DNA from: Bradyrhizobium sp. C9 | GTDB taxonomy: Bacteria; Pseudomonadota; Alphaproteobacteria; Rhizobiales; Xanthobacteraceae | Reading direction: 5' to 3' | DNA: 64,000 nucleotides | NCBI RefSeq assembly: GCF_002532045.1 | Contig: NZ_NWTG01000005.1 | Span: forward strand, 310,001-374,000 | Shown: in pieces, positions 36,006 to 45,469 of the stretch | Layout of the letters: the number at the start of each line of letters is the position of its first letter | Position numbering within the stretch: position 1 is the stretch's first letter | Program-made: the position numbers and the translations under genes | The notes under the pieces: generated by a model | What the model saw: the letters and a program-made list of their open reading frames with translations, nothing else | Databases searched by the model: none | What the model was told of the DNA's origin: nothing

Positions 36006-37579
36006 AAAATGAAGCGGGCGGCCCGCTCCCCGATCATCATGGTCGGTGCGTTGGTATTTCCGGAGACGAGCCGCGGCATGATTGAGGCGTCGGCAATCCG
36101 GAGGCCCTCGACCCCGCGCACCAGAAGCTGTTCGGAGACGACCGCCATCGGGTCGCCGGAGGCACCCATCTTCGCCGTTCCCGAGGGATGGAACACAGTC
36201 TTCGAGATCGCGCGCACATAGTCGGCGAGCGCATCGACGTCGTTCTCCACGCCGGGCTTCGGCAGAGCGCGCCGCTTGATCAGACGCGCCAGCGATGGCG
36301 CCTCGGAAATACGAATGGCAAGCTGGACGCCTCGCACGAGGGTGTCGACATCCGCCCGCTCTGCCAGCGAATTGGCAACGAACAGCGCCGGGTCGGCCGG
36401 ATTCGGCGATCTCAGGCGAACGGTTCCGCAGGACTGCGGGCGCAGCACGCAGGGGCCGATCGAGATGCCGTGTCCGGGCTCTGACGGCCGGTCTGCAAAG
36501 CCGTTGAACGTCGGCAAGACGTGAAACTGGATGTCCGGCTCGCCGGTCCCGGCGGTATCGGCAAAGCCGCCGGACTCCACGACCGTCGATGTCAGCAGGC
36601 CGGTCTTGGTGAGAAGATACTGCATCATGTGCGATGCGGCGCGAACGCCCTTGTCTTCGCCGAAGATCGAGATCGGATCCTTCGTCTCGCACTGAACGGT
36701 CGCCTCCAGATGATCCTGGTAATTCTCGCCGACCCCGGGCAGATCGGAGACGATCTCGATGCCATGTTCGCGCAGATGCGCCGCAGGTCCGATCCCCGAC
36801 AGCTGCAGGATCTTCGGCGTCGCCAGCGCGCCGGCAGTCAGGATCACTTCGCGCCGCGCCTTGATGGTCGAACCGTCCTCGAGCAGCACGCCGCTCGCGC
36901 GCTTGCCTTCGAACACCACTTTGTGGACCCGCGTCGCGGTCCTGATGGTCAGGTTGGCGCGGCGCTCTGCCTCGCGCAGGAAGGCTTCGGCGGCGCTGCG
37001 GCGGCGTCCGCGGCTCGTGGTCGTCTGGTAGAAGCCGACCCCCTCCTGCCGCGCGCCGTTGAAATCCTCGTTGTAGGGGATGCCCGCCTCCTGCGCGGCG
37101 CGGATAAACGCCCAGGATAGCGGATGGCCGTAGGCACGATCGGAGACATTGAGCTTGCCGCTCGTGCCATGATACGCGCCGGACAGCCGCTGGTTGGCTT
37201 CAAGATCGCGGAAGACCGGAAGCACCTCATCGTAGCTCCAGCCGCGGCATCCCATTTGCGACCAGGTGTCGTAGTCCCGCCGCGATCCCCGAATGTAGAC
37301 CATCGCGTTGACCGAACTACCGCCGCCGATGACGTGCCCCTGGGGCACGATCGACGGGCGCCCGTTCAGGCCCTTCTCAGGCTCGGACGCATAGATCCAG
37401 GCATCCCGTCCCTTCTCGAGCACCTTGAAGAAGGTTGCGGGGATATGGATGAACCGGTCGGTGTCGCGCTGTCCGCTCTCGACCAGCAAGACGCGATTGC
37501 GCGGATCCTCAGACAAACGGGACGCCAGCACGCAGCCAGCGGAGCCGCCGCCGGCGACGATATAGTCGTACTCCTGCAT
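35990..37579 (-). CDS. GMC family oxidoreductase (choline dehydrogenase-like)
   Basis: A 529-residue FAD-dependent alcohol dehydrogenase. The nucleotide fold DYIVAGGGSAGCVLASRL is at residues 4-22, GHVIGGGSSVNAMVYIRG near 83, the GALATPKILQLSGIGP signature near 250, and the active-site HPSGTAKMG and NTNAPTMMI motifs near the C-terminus. It would oxidise an alcohol to an aldehyde. The ATG at 37579 starts the protein directly at the flavin fold. The aldehyde dehydrogenase gene ends 41 bases upstream, so the pair can take an alcohol to an acid. Confidence 0.92.
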   Translation of the reverse strand: MQEYDYIVAGGGSAGCVLASRLSEDPRNRVLLVESGQRDTDRFIHIPATFFKVLEKGRDAWIYASEPEKGLNGRPSIVPQGHVIGGGSSVNAMVYIRGSRRDYDTWSQMGCRGWSYDEVLPVFRDLEANQRLSGAYHGTSGKLNVSDRAYGHPLSWAFIRAAQEAGIPYNEDFNGARQEGVGFYQTTTSRGRRRSAAEAFLREAERRANLTIRTATRVHKVVFEGKRASGVLLEDGSTIKARREVILTAGALATPKILQLSGIGPAAHLREHGIEIVSDLPGVGENYQDHLEATVQCETKDPISIFGEDKGVRAASHMMQYLLTKTGLLTSTVVESGGFADTAGTGEPDIQFHVLPTFNGFADRPSEPGHGISIGPCVLRPQSCGTVRLRSPNPADPALFVANSLAERADVDTLVRGVQLAIRISEAPSLARLIKRRALPKPGVENDVDALADYVRAISKTVFHPSGTAKMGASGDPMAVVSEQLLVRGVEGLRIADASIMPRLVSGNTNAPTMMIGERAARFILEARP

Positions 37580-37620
37580 ATCACTCCCTACGACGCGGCC
37601 GCTTCCGACCTGTTCCCCAG

Positions 37621-39027
37621 TTAGACAAACACGGTCTGGACCGTGGTGAACTCCTTCAACCCATCGACCCCGAATTCCACGCCGAAACCTGACTGCTTCA
37701 CGCCGCCGAACGGCGCGTTCGGCTGAATGGCGCCGTGCTTGTTGATCCAGACCGATCCCGATTCGATGCGTTGCGCGACCGCCTTCGCGCGCGCGAGGTC
37801 GGTCCCCCAGACCGAGCCGCCGAGCCCCATCGCGCTTGCATTGGCCTTGGCAATCGCATCCGCGACGTCGGAATAACGGATGATCGGCAGAGCCGGGCCG
37901 AACTGCTCCTCGTCCACCAGCCTGCAGCCGTGATCGACATCGGCAACCAGCGTCACAGGATAGAAGTAACCGGGGCCGTCCGATGGATCGCCGCCGACCA
38001 GCACGCGGCCGCCCTTCTTTCGCGCCTCTTCGACGAAAGCCGAGACGATCTCGAACTGCCGGCGGTTCTGCACCGGGCCAAGTGTCGAGGTCTCGGAGAG
38101 ACCGTCGCCGACGACGATCTGTTTCGCATAGGCCGCGAGCTCGCGGCACAGCTCGTCATAGAGGCTGTCATGGACATAGAGCCGCTTCAGCGCCGCACAG
38201 GTTTGCCCACCGTTGATGAATGCGCCCCAGAACAGCCCCTCGACGATCTTCTTCGGGTCGGCATCCGGCAGCACGATCCCGGCGTCGTTGCCGCCGAGCT
38301 CGAGCGTCAGGCGCTTCAGGCTGCCCGCCGCATTCTGCATGATCTTTCGGCCGGTCGCCGTCGATCCCGTGAACGTCACCTTGCCGATTCCGGGATGCGC
38401 CGACATCAGGCTGCCGATCTCGTTGTCGCCGGTGACGACATTCACCACGCCCGCCGGCAGTTTCTCATTGATCAGCTCGACCAGACGGATCGTGCTCAGC
38501 GGCGTCAATGGCGACGGCTTGATGATCACGGTGTTGCCGGCGCGGATCGCGGGGATGATATGCCAGCACGCGATCATGACCGGCCAATTCCACGGCGTGA
38601 TCGAGCCGACGACCCCGATCGGCTTGCGATGCAACTCGACGCGTCCTTCCGCACCGTCCTGCAGGACCTCCACCGGCAGCGACAGACCGCTGGTATAGCG
38701 TGTCCAGGCCACGGCGCCACCGATCTCGAAGCGCGACCCGAGCCCGTTCAGCGGCTTGCCCTGCTCGAGCGTCAGGAGCCGCGCGAGCTCCTCGGCATGC
38801 TGCTCGATCGTATCGGCGATCGCGCGACAGGCATCCGCACGCTCGCTATCGGGCCGGTCCTTCCAGATTTCAAACGCCCTGGAGGCGGCCGCAACCGCGG
38901 CGTCGAGATCGGACGCCGTCGCGAGCGGCATTCCGCCGACGACGGCGCCGGTCGACGGGTTGAGGACGTCCTGGAAACGATCTGTTTCGATCCGGCGCCC
39001 GTCGATAAGCAAGCTCCAGCGCTGCAT
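37621..39027 (-). CDS. NAD(P)-dependent aldehyde dehydrogenase
   Basis: A 468-residue aldehyde dehydrogenase. Visible features are TPWNWPVMIACWHIIPA near residue 143, the cofactor loop FTGSTATGRKI near 218, the catalytic base glutamate in LELGGNDAGIV near 242, and the nucleophilic cysteine in NGGQTCAALKR near 275. Length and motifs are complete. It lies between a GMC alcohol oxidase-type gene and a FeaR-like regulator, an arrangement that resembles phenylacetaldehyde-type oxidation modules. Confidence 0.93.
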   Translation of the reverse strand: MQRWSLLIDGRRIETDRFQDVLNPSTGAVVGGMPLATASDLDAAVAAASRAFEIWKDRPDSERADACRAIADTIEQHAEELARLLTLEQGKPLNGLGSRFEIGGAVAWTRYTSGLSLPVEVLQDGAEGRVELHRKPIGVVGSITPWNWPVMIACWHIIPAIRAGNTVIIKPSPLTPLSTIRLVELINEKLPAGVVNVVTGDNEIGSLMSAHPGIGKVTFTGSTATGRKIMQNAAGSLKRLTLELGGNDAGIVLPDADPKKIVEGLFWGAFINGGQTCAALKRLYVHDSLYDELCRELAAYAKQIVVGDGLSETSTLGPVQNRRQFEIVSAFVEEARKKGGRVLVGGDPSDGPGYFYPVTLVADVDHGCRLVDEEQFGPALPIIRYSDVADAIAKANASAMGLGGSVWGTDLARAKAVAQRIESGSVWINKHGAIQPNAPFGGVKQSGFGVEFGVDGLKEFTTVQTVFV

Positions 39028-39128
39028 GCAATCTTCTCCTCACGACAACGACTGGCTTCAGCAAAAGCCATCGCACGGCCAATGTCTTGGAGAGGAGCGC
39101 GGTTTCGCTTGGACGGGAGCGCAGCAGG

Positions 39129-40085
39129 TTATCGGCGCGTGACGTCGGTCGGCGAGCAATCGAAGGCCCGCTTGAAGCAGCGATTGAAATAGGAAATATC
39201 GTTGAAGCCGGACGAATAGGCGATCTCGGCGATGGTGCCGCCGTCAGAGCCGCGCTGCCGTTCCAGCAGGCGATCCTTGGCCAGCCGCAGCCGGCGATCG
39301 CGGATGAAGCTGGTGACGGTGGTTCCGACCGCGCTGAAATCCTCCTGCAAGGTGCGCATCGAGACGCCGAGACGATTGGCGAGCCACTGCGCAGTCAGCC
39401 ACTCCGCCGTGAGATGGCGGTCCACCAGGGCGCGCGCGAATTCGAGCCGGCCGGACGCCCGCTCCTTCGGACATAGCGGGGTGTCCGGCGAATCCGCGGC
39501 GAATGCCTGCCGGGTCGCCTGCAGCAGCAATTGCCGCAATTCGCCGGAGCGCTTGTGGCTCGACGGCAGCTGCAACATCTTGGCAACCAGCGCACGCAGC
39601 ATGGTCGACATCGGATCCTCGGCGCCGAGCCGCCGTGACACCTCGAAGTCGTTCGGCTTCTCCGACAGCAGCAATTGCCGCGGCAGATGCACCGACAAAT
39701 GATTGCTGAACTGGCCGTTGAAGAAGAAGTTCGACGGCAGCGAGGAATCGACCAGGATGCAGTCGCCGGGCGAGATGATGCTCTGATGGCCTTGCTGCTC
39801 GACCCCGCATACCCCCTGGAGCTGAACCAGCAGGAAGAAGTGCTCGCCATAGTCCTGGCGGATGTCGCGCTCTGCGCGGCGAACCACGTCGACGTCGGTT
39901 GCGACCTGGACGATCTCCATGCCCGCGGCATCGCGTAGCACTACGCCGCCATTGACGAAGCCGCGCTCCTCCTGGCCGAACGGATTGAACCGTCCGCACA
40001 CGGACCGGAGCTTGTCCCTCCATTCCTCCAAAGGCGGCTGGCCCCAGACTTCGGGAGTCCAGCTGCTAAACTCCTGGAGCTGCAT
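39129..40085 (-). CDS. AraC family regulator (FeaR-like)
   Basis: A 318-residue AraC-type activator. The N-terminal domain of about 200 residues resembles the ligand domain of FeaR (VSPGDCILVDSSLP-like segment near residue 110), and the C-terminal 100 residues carry two helix-turn-helix units (WLANRLGVSMRTLQ near 230; IAEIAYSSGFNDISYFNRCFK near 285, abbreviated). FeaR in E. coli activates an aldehyde dehydrogenase gene, which agrees with the dehydrogenase 101 bases downstream. The ATG at 40085 has a strong GGGAGGAG. Confidence 0.9.
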   Translation of the reverse strand: MQLQEFSSWTPEVWGQPPLEEWRDKLRSVCGRFNPFGQEERGFVNGGVVLRDAAGMEIVQVATDVDVVRRAERDIRQDYGEHFFLLVQLQGVCGVEQQGHQSIISPGDCILVDSSLPSNFFFNGQFSNHLSVHLPRQLLLSEKPNDFEVSRRLGAEDPMSTMLRALVAKMLQLPSSHKRSGELRQLLLQATRQAFAADSPDTPLCPKERASGRLEFARALVDRHLTAEWLTAQWLANRLGVSMRTLQEDFSAVGTTVTSFIRDRRLRLAKDRLLERQRGSDGGTIAEIAYSSGFNDISYFNRCFKRAFDCSPTDVTRR

Positions 40086-40125
40086 GCGCTCCTCCCTGGG
40101 AAACGCCGTCGGGCGGCGCTTTTGA

Positions 40126-40135
40126 TAACATGTTA
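40126..40135. promoter_or_regulatory. Palindrome upstream of the FeaR-like gene
   Basis: TAACATGTTA is a perfect 10-bp palindrome 41 bases upstream of the regulator's start codon, in the 135-base gap before the end of the Liv operon. It is a candidate operator for autoregulation. Confidence 0.35.
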
Positions 40136-40220
40136 AGCACCTCCGTTGCCGTGTCAACGCCTTTCCGGCAGGGAGAGTGGGCACGGCGCCGCGACCAGCG
40201 GTCGCGCAGCGACGGCTTGC

Positions 40221-40931
40221 TCATGCGAGATAGGCGCTGTGCAGGATGGCGGGATTGTCGATCAATTGCCGCGGCTCGCCAGAAAAGCAGATCCTGCCGC
40301 GTTCCATGACATAGACCGCATCGGCGATCTTGAGGGCGATGTGCGTGAACTGCTCGATCAGCAGCACGCCGACGCCCCGCGCGGCCAGCTCCTGCAACAC
40401 CGGCACCAGGCGGGCAACGACGACGGGGGCGAGACCGAACGACAACTCGTCGGCGAGCAGATAGCGTGGCTTTGCGATGATCGCCTGCGCCAGCGCCACC
40501 ATCTGCTGCTGTCCCCCCGACAGATTGCCTGACCTGGCCTGAAGACGTTCGCGCAATTCGGGAAAGGTGCCGAGTGCAACATCGATCGCCGATCTCATCT
40601 CGGCGCGCGGCAGATGGCTGCCGGCGACCTTGAGATTGTCCTCGACGCTCAGCTCGTTCAGGACCTGGTGTCCTTCCGGGACGGCGGCCAGCCCGCTGGC
40701 GCGAATGGCCTCCGGCCGCAAGCCCCTGATCGAGCGGCCATCGAGGGTGATCTCGCCGGAGGTCGCCGGAAGCGCGCCGGCGATCGCCAGCACGAGACTG
40801 CTCTTGCCGGCACCGTTGGCGCCCAGCAGCGCGGTGATCCGTCCGGGCGCGAGCGACAGATCGACGCCGTGCAGGACGGTCTTGCCGCTGCGGGCGAGAT
40901 CGAGGCCCTGCACTACGAGGCCTATGCTCAC
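40221..40931 (-). CDS. livF: Liv-type ABC transporter ATPase (LivF class)
   Basis: A 236-residue ATPase. It has Walker A GANGAGKSS near residue 37, Q-loop PEGHQVLNELSVEDNL near 90, signature LSGGQQQM near 138 and the LivF-specific LADELSFGLAP near 160. It starts at a GTG that overlaps the LivG stop (GTGA). It is the last gene of a five-gene importer operon transcribed from 44.8 kb. The short basic N-terminus and the end ILHSAYLA are typical of the class. Confidence 0.92.
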   Translation of the reverse strand: MSIGLVVQGLDLARSGKTVLHGVDLSLAPGRITALLGANGAGKSSLVLAIAGALPATSGEITLDGRSIRGLRPEAIRASGLAAVPEGHQVLNELSVEDNLKVAGSHLPRAEMRSAIDVALGTFPELRERLQARSGNLSGGQQQMVALAQAIIAKPRYLLADELSFGLAPVVVARLVPVLQELAARGVGVLLIEQFTHIALKIADAVYVMERGRICFSGEPRQLIDNPAILHSAYLA

Positions 40932-41647
40932 GTCGCGTCCTCCAGAACACCGAGATAGGCCGCACGGACCTTCGGCTCGGCCAGCACGCTTGCCGTCGCC
41001 CCATAGGCGATCGCCGAGCCGAAATCGAGCACCAACGTTGCCGTGCAGGTCGCCGAGATCAGGTCGACATCGTGATCGACCAAAAGCACCTGCGCCCCGC
41101 AATGGCCGTGAAGCCGCCTGATGACATCGCGCAGATGCTCGCTCTCATGCTGCGCGAGACCCGCGCCCGGCTCGTCCATCATGATCAGCCGTGGACGGCC
41201 GACCATGGCGCGAGCAATCTCCAGCATCCGGCGCTGATAGGCGTTGAGGTCGCGGCCGAGCACGTTGCCCTTGGCGGCAAGGCCGACGAACTCCAGCGCT
41301 TGCGCAATCAGTGCAGCGCGCGGCTGCCCATCGGTCGGCACATTGTCGAGAATGGCATTGATGTTGTCGGCCGCAGTCAGGTTCTCGACCACCTGCTCAT
41401 TCTGGAACGTACGGCGAATCCCGAATGCGGCCCGCTTGTGGATCGCGATGTCGCTCAAATCCTGTCCGTCGATGCCGACCCGCCCCGTGGTGGGGCGTAC
41501 AAATCCGGACAGGACATTGATCAGCGTCGTCTTGCCGGCGCCATTCGGCCCGACCAGGCCGGTGACCGGCTCAGGCAGGCGCGCCGTCAGCGCGCTCAAG
41601 CCACGCACGCCGCCGAACTGCACCGTCAGGTCGTCGATCTCGATCAT
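40928..41647 (-). CDS. livG: Liv-type ABC transporter ATPase (LivG class)
   Basis: A 239-residue ATPase with Walker A GPNGAGKTT near residue 33, the FGIRRTFQNEQVVENLT Q-loop near 75 and Walker B LIMMDEPGAGLA near 154. The ABC signature reads LNAYQRR rather than LSGGQ, which is degenerate even for LivG, where LSYGQQR is common. The C-terminus SVLAEPKVRAAYLG is a LivG hallmark. It overlaps both neighbours by four bases. Confidence 0.92.
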   Translation of the reverse strand: MIEIDDLTVQFGGVRGLSALTARLPEPVTGLVGPNGAGKTTLINVLSGFVRPTTGRVGIDGQDLSDIAIHKRAAFGIRRTFQNEQVVENLTAADNINAILDNVPTDGQPRAALIAQALEFVGLAAKGNVLGRDLNAYQRRMLEIARAMVGRPRLIMMDEPGAGLAQHESEHLRDVIRRLHGHCGAQVLLVDHDVDLISATCTATLVLDFGSAIAYGATASVLAEPKVRAAYLGVLEDAT

Positions 41648-42675
41648 GGACCGGCCTTCCGTTCGCCACCCACGGCCCGGCGCAGCCGCCCGGCCAGGTC
41701 AGACAGTTGGCCGGCGATGCCGTGCGGCGCCGTGATCAAGGCGTGCAGCAGTCCAATGCCGAACACCATGGTCGCGATATTGCCGTCGACGCGGAAATCG
41801 TTGAGCAGCGCCGGAAAGGCACGCAACATCAATCCGGCGATGATCGGGCCGAACCAGGAATAGGCGCCGCCGACGATCGTCAGGGCGAACAGCATGATCG
41901 ATTGGCTCGCCGGAAACGCACTGCCGTCGAGCTGCCCGACACCCCCGGCAAGCACCGCTCCCGCGACGCCGGCGAGGAAACCGGCGAGCGCAAAGGCCCA
42001 CACCTTGTATGCCACGATGTCGACGCCTCCGGCGAGCGCACAGACCTCGCTGCGGCGGATCATGGCCCAGGCGCGGCCCGGCCGCCCGCGGACATGCGCC
42101 AGCACCAGCAGATAGCACAGCACGGTGACGACGATCGCGTAGCGCAGATAGGCTCCATCGCCCTGCGCAATGAGCGGGCGCGCCATCATCAGCCGCGCGC
42201 CGGTGCTCTTGCCGAGGATGCCGGGTCCGCCGTCCGGGAAGCCGAACGCGCTGATCAGCACCTGGATCGCACCTGCCATCATCAGGGTGATGATCGCAAG
42301 ATAGAGCCCGCGCATGCGCAGCGCCGGCAGCCCGACGATCAACCCGACCAGCGCCGCCGAGACGCCCGCGGAGAGCAGCGCGATCTCGAACGGCACTCCA
42401 AGGCCATGGGAGATGCGCAGCGCGAACCAGCCGCCGACGCCAAGCAGGCCGAACTGCGCCAGCGACACCATGCCGACCTGGGCGAACAGCACGCTGACGC
42501 TGAGGCTCGCGATCGTCAGCGCCGCGGCGGAGATAAACGTGCGCAGCCAATAATTGCTCAGCGCGTCCGGCAGGACATACAGGGCGATCAGCGCGGCCAC
42601 GCCGAGGGCGATCCCGCGAAGCGGCAATCTGGCGGCGCGAATGGGCGGCACTCCCTCCAGGCTTTGGTCGGTCAC
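41644..42675 (-). CDS. livM: Liv-type ABC transporter permease (LivM class)
   Basis: A 343-residue permease with about nine membrane segments. Family features are NYWLRTFISAAALTIASLS near residue 42, GQVGMVSLAQFG-like FAQVGMVSLAQFGLLGVGG near 63 and the EAA-like region RRSEVCALAGGVDIVAYK near 210. It starts at GTG. The stop overlaps the LivG ATG by four bases. It pairs with the LivH permease that ends six bases upstream. Confidence 0.9.
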   Translation of the reverse strand: MTDQSLEGVPPIRAARLPLRGIALGVAALIALYVLPDALSNYWLRTFISAAALTIASLSVSVLFAQVGMVSLAQFGLLGVGGWFALRISHGLGVPFEIALLSAGVSAALVGLIVGLPALRMRGLYLAIITLMMAGAIQVLISAFGFPDGGPGILGKSTGARLMMARPLIAQGDGAYLRYAIVVTVLCYLLVLAHVRGRPGRAWAMIRRSEVCALAGGVDIVAYKVWAFALAGFLAGVAGAVLAGGVGQLDGSAFPASQSIMLFALTIVGGAYSWFGPIIAGLMLRAFPALLNDFRVDGNIATMVFGIGLLHALITAPHGIAGQLSDLAGRLRRAVGGERKAGP

Positions 42676-42681
42676 GTCAGC

Positions 42682-43545
42682 TCACCTGTACACGAAGACG
42701 ACCTTGCGCTGCATCCACAGCAGCGCGCCGACCGCGAATAGAAACGGCACCGCGGTGCGGAACGGGCCGACGATCGGCACCGGCGTCAGCAACGCTTCGC
42801 AGACGCCGATCGCAAGGCCGCCCGCAACGGTTGCCGGCAGCGATGCGAAACGCCCGACCACCGCTGCGGCAATCGCCGGAATGACGGCGAATGTCAGCGC
42901 CTGGCCGCTCAGCCGCTGCAGATCGGCGAGCAGCACGCCGCTGACGCCGGCCAGCGCGCCCGAGATCACCCAGGCCCAGCCGTCGACGCGGAACACGCGA
43001 ACGCCAAGCATCGCGCTGAGCTCGCGGCTGCTGGCCAGTGCCCGCATCTGAAGGCCGACGCGGCTATAGGACAGAAATGCCATCACCGCGCAGGTGACCA
43101 GCAAGCCGAGAGCGAATGCGACCGCGCGCGTCATCGTGACACGAACGCCCATCAGGTCGAAGCTCATCGTGTCGGTCGGCAGCCGAAGCCGGCGCGGCGC
43201 CTCGCCCCAGACATATCCCATGAACCCCAACAAAATGAGTGCGAAGCTGAGCGTCGCAACGGCGCGCATGATCGGATCCGAATAAGCGAGCCGGGGTGCG
43301 ATCACGCGGCCGTAGAGGAATGACACCGCGACCGCGGCGGCGATCCCGCCAATCCACGACCATTCGGCCGGACCGCCGCGCTCGACGATCGACCAGGAGA
43401 TAAAGGCCGCCAGGGCGCCGACCGCGCCCTGGGCAAAGTTGACCACGCCGGATGCCCGGTAGAGCACCACGATGCCGACACCGGAGAGTACGTAGGTGGC
43501 GGCCGTCGCGAGGCCCGCAACAAGAAAGGGCGTGAAATCGGGCAT
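42682..43545 (-). CDS. livH: Liv-type ABC transporter permease (LivH class)
   Basis: A 287-residue permease with about eight membrane segments. The LivH signature GIVVLYRASGVVNFAQGAVG is near residues 24-43, and the EAA-like RALASSRELSAMLGVRVFRV near 175. The start lies three bases after the receptor stop. Together with LivM it forms the membrane channel. Confidence 0.91.
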   Translation of the reverse strand: MPDFTPFLVAGLATAATYVLSGVGIVVLYRASGVVNFAQGAVGALAAFISWSIVERGGPAEWSWIGGIAAAVAVSFLYGRVIAPRLAYSDPIMRAVATLSFALILLGFMGYVWGEAPRRLRLPTDTMSFDLMGVRVTMTRAVAFALGLLVTCAVMAFLSYSRVGLQMRALASSRELSAMLGVRVFRVDGWAWVISGALAGVSGVLLADLQRLSGQALTFAVIPAIAAAVVGRFASLPATVAGGLAIGVCEALLTPVPIVGPFRTAVPFLFAVGALLWMQRKVVFVYR

Positions 43546-43548
43546 TGG

Positions 43549-44814
43549 CTATTTCGCGATGCCGATCGTCTTCTCGAAGGCGTGCACGTCGTCGAGCTCG
43601 GGATCTTCCGATTCGATGCAGACCGGTTTCGGCACCAGCTTGCCGTCCTTGACCTGCGACACCGGGCCGGCGTGGTTGGCATTGTGACGGGGTCCGGAGC
43701 CGATGTACCAGGGCGAGCAGAACATGTCGCTTTCGAACCGGTTGACGTTGCGCAGCGCAGCCGTCACCGAGGCGCGGTCGATCTTGGCGGGATCCATCTT
43801 CAGCAGGGTTTCCGCCGTGACGCGTGCGGCGAGGTAGCCGGCCTGCGAGAAGGTGTCCCTCGGATCGGAGGCCTGGCCATACTTGTCCAGCACCGCGAGC
43901 CAGTTCTGCGTATCCGGCGTGCCGGCAGTGGCGGCGTTCAGCTCCATGTCGACCGTAACCTTGCCGTCCCAGTACTTGCCGATCGCGTGCGGGAAGTCCG
44001 GATTGTAGAGCGAGGCCGGACCTGCGAAATGCACCTTGTCGGCCAGCCCCTGCTCTTCCGCTGCAGCGAAAATCGGAACCGCCAGCCCCTTGGGCGTGCC
44101 GACGCTGATCACGTCGGGCCTGAACGCCATCGCTTCGAGCACGATCGAGGTCGCGTCGAGCGAGCCGGGATCGAACGCGATGATCTTGCCGTCGCCGCCC
44201 TGCTTCCTGATCCAGGCGACCGCGCCGGTGCAGGACCACTCGCCGACATTGGGAATGTTCGGCGCGATGCAGACCACACGCTTGATCTTGCCGGGATAGG
44301 TCCGCGCGACATCCATCACGGCCTTGGTGTTGCTGACGCGCGGGCCGGCATTGGTCGGCGCATAGTTCTTCTGGAAGAAGCAATCACGCGGCACGCCGAC
44401 GCCGGCGATCACCATGATGTCTTCCTTCTCGTAGATCCCCTGGTTGGCGCCGCAATCCACGAAGCTCATGTTGCCGACCAGCGCGACCGCCTTCTGATCG
44501 CGGATCAGCTTCGCCGCCACCTGCGACGACTGCTCCGGGTTCCAGGCGTCGTCCTCGAGCAGATATTTGACCGGGCGGCCGTTCACGCCGCCGTTCGCAT
44601 TCAGGCATTTGAAATAGGCCGCCGCGGCGAGCCCCGACGAGCTGAAATTGTCCGGCCCGGTGATGCTGACGATGCCGCCGACCACGATCGGCTCGCCGGT
44701 CGCCGCCTTGCCGGTGTTGGCACCGCACTTTGGATCAGCCGCGTAGGCGGCGCTGCCGATGCAGACCGCGAGCATTGCGATGACGGCAGCCAGAATCGTC
44801 TGTCTCGATATCAT
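43549..44814 (-). CDS. Liv-type ABC transporter substrate-binding protein
   Basis: A 421-residue periplasmic receptor with a signal peptide ending in SAAYAADP. The mature form has several cysteines (KCGANTG, FKCLNANG, VDCGANQG, DCFFQKN) and contains NANGGVNGRPVKYLLEDDAWNP, typical of Liv receptors. The ATG at 44814 has GGAGGGGAAA upstream. It is the first gene of the full importer operon K-H-M-G-F, so this receptor certainly has partners. Even cysteine numbers suggest disulfides; the ligand is unknown. Confidence 0.9.
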   Translation of the reverse strand: MISRQTILAAVIAMLAVCIGSAAYAADPKCGANTGKAATGEPIVVGGIVSITGPDNFSSSGLAAAAYFKCLNANGGVNGRPVKYLLEDDAWNPEQSSQVAAKLIRDQKAVALVGNMSFVDCGANQGIYEKEDIMVIAGVGVPRDCFFQKNYAPTNAGPRVSNTKAVMDVARTYPGKIKRVVCIAPNIPNVGEWSCTGAVAWIRKQGGDGKIIAFDPGSLDATSIVLEAMAFRPDVISVGTPKGLAVPIFAAAEEQGLADKVHFAGPASLYNPDFPHAIGKYWDGKVTVDMELNAATAGTPDTQNWLAVLDKYGQASDPRDTFSQAGYLAARVTAETLLKMDPAKIDRASVTAALRNVNRFESDMFCSPWYIGSGPRHNANHAGPVSQVKDGKLVPKPVCIESEDPELDDVHAFEKTIGIAK

Positions 44815-44951
44815 GCGTTTCCCCTCCATACCCCAGACGTCGCGTGGGTTTTCGTTGTTCCGCCGCGCTTCCCCTTGCGCGTCGTGCAATGCAATAGCGG
44901 CGCGTTGTTCGGCCGAATTAATCTTGATACTAGGCAGGCGCGATCCGGCGC

Positions 44952-44982
44952 GTCTTGGACTCGGACGCAATCGGCCTAGGAC
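44952..44982 (-). promoter_or_regulatory. 31-bp motif shared with the SDR operon (copy 1)
   Basis: GTCTTGGACTC, 13 bases, CTAGGAC. The same two blocks with identical spacing occur at 47174-47204. This copy lies 138 bases before the LivK-type start. Next to it is a second inverted repeat, GGACACA (44979-44985) with TGTGTCC (44999-45005). Confidence 0.5.
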
Positions 44983-45063
44983 ACAAACGAGCAATGTATG
45001 TGTCCGAAGCCCGCGTGCGCCGAGTGACCGATGCCCCCAGCCCCGGCGCACGCGGTCGCCCCG

Positions 45064-45453
45064 CTACCTCATCGCGTCAGCGACGAGCCTCGTGTCGGTG
45101 AACTGCTCGAAGCGCACCACCCGCCCCTCGTCCACATCCCAGACGTGCACGACACGCGCGCGCATTGCCTTGCCGGTCGGCTTGTGGTGCCCTGAATAAG
45201 TTCCGATCCCGACGATGGTCGTGCCGCCGTCGATCAATCTCTCGAGCGTGAACGTGTAGCCGGTCCACTCCTCTCCAATGCGCTTGAACACGCCTGCGAT
45301 GATGGCGTCCGCGCCGACATAGGTTCCTGCATAGGGAAAACCCGCCATCTCGGTCCACCTGGTCTCGGCGGTGATCGGCGCCATCATGGCAGCGAGATCA
45401 CCGCGATCCGATCCGGCGTAATGCGCCTTGATCGCGTCGAAGTTCCGGCCCAC
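45064..45453 (-). CDS. SnoaL-like (NTF2-fold) small protein
   Basis: A 129-residue protein of the SnoaL/ketosteroid-isomerase-like NTF2 fold. The start NFDAIKAHYAGSDRGDLAAM, the middle FPYAGTYVGADAIIAGVF and the end HVWDVDEGRVVRFEQFTDT are typical. Members are isomerases, cyclases, dehydratases or simply ligand binders, so no reaction is assigned. It starts at GTG (45453). It is the last gene of a three-gene set with a MoaF-like protein and an SDR. Confidence 0.82.
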   Translation of the reverse strand: MGRNFDAIKAHYAGSDRGDLAAMMAPITAETRWTEMAGFPYAGTYVGADAIIAGVFKRIGEEWTGYTFTLERLIDGGTTIVGIGTYSGHHKPTGKAMRARVVHVWDVDEGRVVRFEQFTDTRLVADAMR

Positions 45454-45469
45454 GTCATTGCTCCTTCGC

